Assembly: GCF_963677305.1 (NCBI RefSeq)
Contig: NZ_OY781925.1
Location: 2,023,501-2,087,500, forward strand
Direction of reading: 5' to 3'
DNA from: an uncultured Holophaga sp.
GTDB taxonomy: Bacteria > Acidobacteriota > Holophagae > Holophagales > Holophagaceae
Length of the DNA stretch: 64,000 nt
The notes under the pieces are model-generated. The model made no database searches, was not told where the DNA came from, and saw only the letters and a list, made by a program, of their open reading frames with translations. This document shows, piece by piece, positions 59,161-64,000 of the stretch. Both the position numbers and the translations under genes were made by a program. The first letter of the stretch is position 1. The number at the start of each line of letters is the position of its first letter.

Positions 59161-59248
59161 GGTAGAGCTGCGGAATGGCTGTCCTGTCAGAAGACCAGGG
59201 CTCCACGCCCATGACACAAGCCTTCCGGGCGGCACCTATACTGCTGCC

Positions 59249-61279
59249 ATGAAAAAGCTGACCTTCTCCCTGACGCTCCTCGCTTCGGTGCCGGGCATCC
59301 TCGCTGCAGCGGCACCCGCAGCAAGGGCGGACATCCTGGCCCGGGACCTGGACCCCGGTGTGAGCCCAGGGGTGGACTTCTTCAATTACGCCAATGGCGG
59401 CTGGCTCAAGCGGAATCCCATCCCCGCCTCCGAGTCCTCCTGGGGTATCGGGGATCTGGTGGAGGAGGAGCTGCGGACCCGGCTCCGGAGGATCAACGAG
59501 GACGCTGTCGCCCACCCCACCGCCGCTCCCGAAACCCGCAAGGTCGGGGATTTCTGGGTGACCGCCATGGATGAAGCCCGGTGCGACCGCCTGGGGCTGG
59601 CGCCCCTTCAACCCGAACTGGACCGGCTCGACCGTGCCCACACCCTGGCTGAGGTGATGGATGTGGCCTTCGCCTGGCGCCCCCTCTCGGTCCGGGGCTT
59701 CTTCTCGGTCTCCGTGGGTCAGGATGACAAGAAGAGCGATGAGATGGCTGTCTTCATCAGCCAGGGCGGGCTGAGCCTGCCGGAGCGGGATTTCTACTTC
59801 AATCCCGAGCCCGGGGTGGTGCGGATCCGTCAGGCCTTTGTGGAGCACTGCACGCGACTCCTGGTGCTGACGGGGCGACCGGAGGCGGAGGCCCGCAAGG
59901 CGGCGGAGGCCGTGATGGCCTTCGAGACCGAGCTGGCCCAGGCGTCCAGGAAGATGGAGGATCTCCGGGACCCTTGGAAGAACTACCACCGCATGAGCCC
60001 CGGCGAGGTGAGTGCCCAGCTGACTCCCGGTCTGGACTGGAAAGCCCGCCTGGGGTCCCTGGGGCTCCAGGCATCTTCAGTGGTGGTGGGTCAGCCTGAG
60101 TATCTGAAGGCCCTTGAGCCCATCCTGGCCCGGACCCCAGTGCCGGTCCTGAAGGACTACCTGCGTCTCGGGCTGGTGATGACCTATGCAGACTTCATGA
60201 GCAAGTCTTTCCAGGAGGAATACTTCCGGTTCAATGGTCAAGTGCTTTCCGGTCAGCAGCAGCCCAGAGAGCGTTGGAAGCGGGTCCTGGATGTCCAGGG
60301 TGCCTGCATGGGCATGGTGCTGGGCAAGGTCTTCGCCCAGGCCTACTTCCCGGAGGCCACCAAGCAGCGCTACCTCACCCTGGTGGAGGCCATCCGGCAG
60401 GCCTACCGGGAACGGATCCAGCGTCTGGACTGGATGAGCCCGGAGACCAAAGCCAAGGCTCTGGTCAAGCTGGACAGGATGGACCGCAAGGTGGGCTACC
60501 CGGACAAGTGGAAGGACTACTCGGCCCTCGTGGTGAACCGGGAGTCTTACTGCGGGAATGTCATGAACGCCATGCGCTGGCGCTTCCAGGACATGGTGTC
60601 CAAGTACGGCAAGCCCGTGGACCGCACCGAGTGGAACATGACGCCCCAGACCTACAACGCCTACTATGAGCCCGCCAACAACGAGATCGTGCTTCCCGCG
60701 GCCATCTTCATGGTGCCCGGGGTGCCTGATGCGGAGTTGGATGATGCCCTGGTCTATGGCTACGTGGGGGCCTCCACCATTGGCCATGAGATCACCCACG
60801 GCTTCGATGACCAGGGGCGCCAGTACGATGCCCAAGGGAACCTGAACGACTGGTGGACCCCGGAGGATGCCGCACGCTTCAAGGCCCGGGCCGAGGTCAT
60901 GGTCAAGCAATTCAATGCCTACGAGCCCATCCCCGGTCTCCACATCAACGGTCAGGCGAGCCTGGGTGAGAACATCGCGGACCTCGGGGGGCTCCTGCTG
61001 GGGCTGGATGCCTTCAAGAAGACCGAGCAGTACCGCAAGGGGGAGAAGATCGCCGGGCTCACCCCCCTGCAGCGCTACTTCCTCGGCTACAGCCTGGGCT
61101 GGCTCTACCAGCAGCGGGAAGAGGAGCTCCGCAGCCGCCTCCTGAGCGATGTCCACGCCCCGGCCAAGTGGCGGGTCCTGGGCCCCATGTCCAACATGCC
61201 CGAGTTCTATGAGGCCTTCGGGGTGAAAGCGGGCCAGCCCTTGTGGCGACCCGAGGCCGAGCGGGTCCACATCTGGTAG
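59249..61279 (+). CDS. M13-family zinc metallopeptidase (neprilysin/PepO-like)
   Basis: A 676-residue exported peptidase with a signal peptide (about 1-27, cut near ARA-DI). The zinc site is in STIGHEITHGFDDQGRQYD (HExxH) with the third ligand Glu in GENIADLGGL. VDFFNYANGGWLKRNPIP is the N-terminal M13 signature, and the final WRVLGPMSNMPEFYEAFGV block is complete. Members cut peptides in the periplasm or outside the cell. Convergent with leuA. Confidence 0.93.
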   Translation: MKKLTFSLTLLASVPGILAAAAPAARADILARDLDPGVSPGVDFFNYANGGWLKRNPIPASESSWGIGDLVEEELRTRLRRINEDAVAHPTAAPETRKVGDFWVTAMDEARCDRLGLAPLQPELDRLDRAHTLAEVMDVAFAWRPLSVRGFFSVSVGQDDKKSDEMAVFISQGGLSLPERDFYFNPEPGVVRIRQAFVEHCTRLLVLTGRPEAEARKAAEAVMAFETELAQASRKMEDLRDPWKNYHRMSPGEVSAQLTPGLDWKARLGSLGLQASSVVVGQPEYLKALEPILARTPVPVLKDYLRLGLVMTYADFMSKSFQEEYFRFNGQVLSGQQQPRERWKRVLDVQGACMGMVLGKVFAQAYFPEATKQRYLTLVEAIRQAYRERIQRLDWMSPETKAKALVKLDRMDRKVGYPDKWKDYSALVVNRESYCGNVMNAMRWRFQDMVSKYGKPVDRTEWNMTPQTYNAYYEPANNEIVLPAAIFMVPGVPDAELDDALVYGYVGASTIGHEITHGFDDQGRQYDAQGNLNDWWTPEDAARFKARAEVMVKQFNAYEPIPGLHINGQASLGENIADLGGLLLGLDAFKKTEQYRKGEKIAGLTPLQRYFLGYSLGWLYQQREEELRSRLLSDVHAPAKWRVLGPMSNMPEFYEAFGVKAGQPLWRPEAERVHIW

Positions 61280-61300
61280 AGCAGGGGCCCCCGTTCACCT

Positions 61301-62944
61301 TCAAAGCCGGTTCAGGGCGCTCAGGATGGCCCTGAGCCCGGCGGCAGCGATGTCCGTGTCCCGCCCGACCCCGTGGCGGGTCTGCCCGTCCTTTCCCCGC
61401 AGGTGCACGTAGGCCACGGCTTCGGCCTCTTCGCCGCTCCCCAGGGCGTGTTCGTGGTAGTCCAGGATGTGGATGTCCCGGTCCAGGGCCTGGTTGATCC
61501 CCTTCACGAAGGCTTCCAGGGGGCCTTTACCGCTGCCGGAGACCTGCAGGGGGTGGCCGGCCTCCTCCAGGGTGGCGCTCAGGTGGCAGTCCGCGCCGCT
61601 CCGCTGGGTCTCGAAGGCTGGGAGGGTGTAGCGTCCCGGCTGCAGGTACGTGCTCTCGAAGCTGTGCCAGACCTGGTCGGGGGCGATCTCCTCTCCGCTG
61701 CGATCGGCTTGGGCCTGGACCTGGGCGCTGAACTCCGCGGCCAGGCTCCTGGGCAGGATGAATCCGTGCCCCGCCTCCAGGAGGTAGGCCAGGCCCCCCT
61801 TCCCGGACTGGCTGTTGATGCGGATGATGGCTTCGTACGAGCGGCCCACTTCGGCGGGATCCAGGGGCAGGTAGGGCACCTCCCAGTCGCTGCGGCCCTC
61901 GGCCTTCAGGACGGCCAGCCCCTTCTTGATGGCGTCCTGGTGGGAGCCGCTGAAGGCTGTGAAGACCAGCTCTCCGGCATAGGGATGGCGGGGGCCGAGG
62001 GGCAGGCGGTTGCAAGTCTCGAAGACCTCCACCAGCTCGGGGAGATTGCCCAGATCGAGACCGGGGTCAATGCCGTTCATGAGGAGGTTGAGGCCCAGGG
62101 TGACGAGGTCTGCGTTGCCGGTGCGCTCCCCATTGCCGAAGAGGGTTCCTTCCACCCGATCGGCTCCGGCCAGGAGGGCCAGCTCGGTGGCGGCCACGGC
62201 GCAGCCCCGGTCGTTGTGGGTGTGGACGCTCAGGACCACCCGTTCCCGGCCCTTCAGGTTCCGGTGCATCCACTCGATCTGGTCGGCATAGCGGTTGGGG
62301 GTGGCCTGTTCCACGGTGTTGGGGAGGTTCAGGATCATTTCACCGGGGCGCCGGGGGTCCCAGGTCTCAATGACGGCCTGGGAGATCCGGGCGGCGAAGT
62401 CCAGCTCGGTGCCGGAGAAACTCTCAGGGGAGTATTCGAAGCGCAGCTCGGTCCCCATCAGCTTCCGGGCTGCCTCCTTCACCCATCGGGTGCCCCTCAC
62501 CGCCAAGGCCAGGATCTCATCCTCTTCCTGGTCGAAGACCACGCGCCGCTGCAGGGTGGAGGTGCTGTTGTAGAGATGGATGATGACCCGGCGGGCCCCC
62601 TGCAGGGCATCGACGGTACGCTGGATGAGCTCCTCCCGGGCCTGGGTCAGGACCTGGAGGGTGACCCCCTCTGGGATGCGGTCCTCCTCGATGAGGCGGC
62701 GGATGAAGTCGAAGTCCGTCTGGGAGGCGGCGGGGAAGCCCACCTCTATTTCCCGGAAGCCCCGGGCCACCAGGGTCTCGAAGAGCCGGAGCTTGCGGTC
62801 CCAGCCCATGGGTTCCACCAGGGCCTGGTTGCCGTCCCTGAGATCGACGCTGCACCAGGCGGGCGCGGTGCTGAGGACCCGGGAGGGCCACTGGCGGTCG
62901 GCCAGCTGGATGGGGGGGAGGGGCGCGTAGCGGTGGGCCTGCAT
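61301..62944 (-). CDS. leuA: 2-Isopropylmalate synthase (LeuA2-type)
   Basis: First committed step of leucine synthesis: condenses acetyl-CoA with 2-oxoisovalerate. 547 residues in the longer form common in actinobacteria: STAPAWCSVDLRDGNQAL binds substrate and metal, and the HNDRG motif is in LSVHTHNDRGCAVAATELA. The C-terminal regulatory domain (about 420-547) ends GVGRDTDIAAAGLRAILSAL and would bind leucine. GGAGACATC precedes ATG 62944. The upstream leader suggests transcriptional control by leucine supply. Confidence 0.94.
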   Translation of the reverse strand: MQAHRYAPLPPIQLADRQWPSRVLSTAPAWCSVDLRDGNQALVEPMGWDRKLRLFETLVARGFREIEVGFPAASQTDFDFIRRLIEEDRIPEGVTLQVLTQAREELIQRTVDALQGARRVIIHLYNSTSTLQRRVVFDQEEDEILALAVRGTRWVKEAARKLMGTELRFEYSPESFSGTELDFAARISQAVIETWDPRRPGEMILNLPNTVEQATPNRYADQIEWMHRNLKGRERVVLSVHTHNDRGCAVAATELALLAGADRVEGTLFGNGERTGNADLVTLGLNLLMNGIDPGLDLGNLPELVEVFETCNRLPLGPRHPYAGELVFTAFSGSHQDAIKKGLAVLKAEGRSDWEVPYLPLDPAEVGRSYEAIIRINSQSGKGGLAYLLEAGHGFILPRSLAAEFSAQVQAQADRSGEEIAPDQVWHSFESTYLQPGRYTLPAFETQRSGADCHLSATLEEAGHPLQVSGSGKGPLEAFVKGINQALDRDIHILDYHEHALGSGEEAEAVAYVHLRGKDGQTRHGVGRDTDIAAAGLRAILSALNRL

Positions 62945-62992
62945 GATGTCTCCGGGGGGGCCGCCTCGGAGGAGATCAGTGGGCCCTGACGC

Positions 62993-63030
62993 CCTCAACC
63001 CCCTCCGGCTGTGGCGGGAGGGGGTTGAGG
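62993..63030 (-). promoter_or_regulatory. Hairpin in the leuA leader
   Basis: A perfect 14-bp stem (62993-63006 with 63017-63030) around a 10-base loop lies between the leader ORF and leuA. It lacks a T-run on the leuA side, so termination may need a factor, or it may act on ribosome movement. Confidence 0.6.
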
Positions 63031-63043
63031 TGTCGTGTTCCGC

Positions 63044-63109
63044 TCAGTCCCGTCCCGCGCCGCTAAGCAGCAGGGCCAGAGACAGAAGGCTGAGGGAAGG
63101 AGTGGACAT
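63044..63109 (-). CDS. leuL: Leucine-rich leader peptide of leuA
   Basis: A 21-codon ORF read on the minus strand, ATG 63109 to TGA at 63044, with GGAAG a few bases upstream. It encodes MSTPSLSLLSLALLLSGAGRD: seven leucines within ten codons, just ahead of a strong hairpin and leuA. This is the layout of a leu attenuation leader in which leucyl-tRNA shortage stalls the ribosome. A chance signal-like micro-ORF is the alternative. Confidence 0.6.
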   Translation of the reverse strand: MSTPSLSLLSLALLLSGAGRD

Positions 63110-63213
63110 GAGGCTTCCAGTCTCGCGGAGGGGGGGGCTGGGGTCAAGGGATGAGTCTGGGTTTGGGGAAAAATTCGTGTAAAAATCAAAGACTACAAGT
63201 CAGGGGTAGGGCA

Positions 63214-64000
63214 GTGCGTGTCAGCAGAAGTTCCATGACCTTGGAGGACCGGATCGAGGGGCAGGGGGATGCCGAGTCCAGATACCAGGCCCTCGAGCAG
63301 CTCTTTTCTCTCTTTCTGGAGCACAGTCCCGTCTACGTCTATTTCAAGGACGAAGAGCTGCGGCCGGTCCTGCTCAGTCGGAACTTCGAGAAGCTGTTCC
63401 GCCGCCCCCTTTCCCAGATCCTGGGCCGGAGGATGGAGGAACTCTTCCTCCCTGAGCTTGCCGCAAGCATGGCAGAGGATGATCGGCGGGTGACCCGGGA
63501 GGGCATACTCCTCCGGGTCGAGGAGGAATTCGACGGGCGCCATTTCACCAGCATCAAGTTCCCGGTCAAGCGACCGGGGCACCCGACCTATCTGGCCGGG
63601 ATCACCCTTGAGACCACAGAGCAGGAGCAGGCCAAGCGGGCTCTGGCGGCCAGTGAGGCACGCCACCGGCAGCTCTTCGAGTCCCTGGCCCTGGGCATGG
63701 CTGTCAATGAGGTCATACGCGACGAGGATGGCCGGGCCGTGGACTACCGGATCATCGAGGTCAACCCGGGCTTCACCGTACACACCGGTCTGGAGGCCGA
63801 GGACTGTGTCGGGCGCCTGGGGAGCGAGCTGTTCGGCGAGCAGGCGCTGCAGACCCTCGAGACCTTGGCCATGGTGGCTGCTGGGGGGGGATACCGGAGC
63901 TTCGAGGGATTCCACCAGGGTCTCGGTAGGCATCTCACCGTGCGGATCTTCTGTCTGGAGCCCGGCTCCTTTGTCTCCTTCTTCGAAGATGTCACGGAGC
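63214..64000 (+). CDS. PAS-domain signalling protein (5' part)
   Basis: At least 262 codons, running off the window edge. Two PAS domains are visible: residues about 20-130 (LFLEHSPVYVYFKDEELRPV, LAGITLETTEQEQAKRAL) and about 145-262 (ARHRQLFESLALGMAVNEV, YRIIEVNPGFTVHTGLEAED, ending in SFFEDVTE). The output domain lies beyond the window; histidine kinase or diguanylate cyclase is usual. GTG 63214 with GGGGTAGGG upstream, or ATG 63235, could be the start. Confidence 0.75.
   Translation, partial: MRVSRSSMTLEDRIEGQGDAESRYQALEQLFSLFLEHSPVYVYFKDEELRPVLLSRNFEKLFRRPLSQILGRRMEELFLPELAASMAEDDRRVTREGILLRVEEEFDGRHFTSIKFPVKRPGHPTYLAGITLETTEQEQAKRALAASEARHRQLFESLALGMAVNEVIRDEDGRAVDYRIIEVNPGFTVHTGLEAEDCVGRLGSELFGEQALQTLETLAMVAAGGGYRSFEGFHQGLGRHLTVRIFCLEPGSFVSFFEDVTE

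Overview
This 64 kb window is GC-rich chromosomal DNA packed with short-spaced genes, most likely from an acidobacterium of the class Holophagae (Holophaga/Geothrix relatives). That placement is an inference: it rests on GC-rich codon use together with indolepyruvate:ferredoxin oxidoreductase plus butyrate kinase, a tannase-like esterase, multiheme cytochrome genes and LytS/LytTR signalling. No rRNA gene is present to confirm it.

Region by region. 1-6.2 kb holds the 5' end of a secreted protein, a sensor histidine kinase, a HEAT-repeat protein, an aminotransferase and exonuclease I. 6.3-9.6 kb has a ketoacyl-ACP synthase III homologue, then triosephosphate isomerase and phosphoglycerate kinase. 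9.6-14.8 kb is one minus-strand operon: a CoaE-TldD open frame, two macrodomain proteins, a TldE/PmbA protein and a methyltransferase, mostly joined by ATGA overlaps. 14.8-15.4 kb is an intergenic palindromic element. 15.4-18.2 kb encodes a ZntB/CorA-like transporter, GMP reductase, a lipoprotein with a GspG-like C-terminus and a small Cys-rich protein. 18.3-21.6 kb has Nudix hydrolase, YajQ, a polyprenyl diphosphate synthase and RsmH. 21.6-28.5 kb has an N-terminally extended PilT-like ATPase, sucCD, a 2H phosphoesterase, a radical SAM protein, a CapA-like lipoprotein and a DUF486 membrane protein.

28.5-31.8 kb is a minus-strand operon of a beta-barrel porin, a small exported protein and an eight-heme cytochrome c, a possible electron conduit to the cell exterior. 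32-37.5 kb has an FMN reductase and metH, divergent from a metR homologue across a palindromic operator-like site. 37.5-41.6 kb has a tannase-like secreted esterase, a LytS/LytTR two-component pair and tRNA-Pro. 41.6-47.6 kb has a DUF721 protein, prfC, and iorA-iorB-buk, whose strongly biased codons suggest high expression.

47.7-59.1 kb is the main accessory region. Reading on the minus strand it runs vgrG, a VasX/BTH_I2691-like pore-forming type VI effector, a DUF6708 membrane protein, a second effector of the same class, then a DUF6708 gene split by an IS3-family element. The DUF6708 genes and parts of the first effector are AT-rich against the GC-rich background, which suggests transfer. 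The second effector has no normal start and carries a poly-C tract at its 5' end. No type VI structural genes are in the window.

59.2-64 kb has an M13 metallopeptidase, leuA preceded by a short leucine-rich leader ORF and a strong hairpin (a candidate attenuator), and the 5' part of a PAS-domain protein running off the edge.
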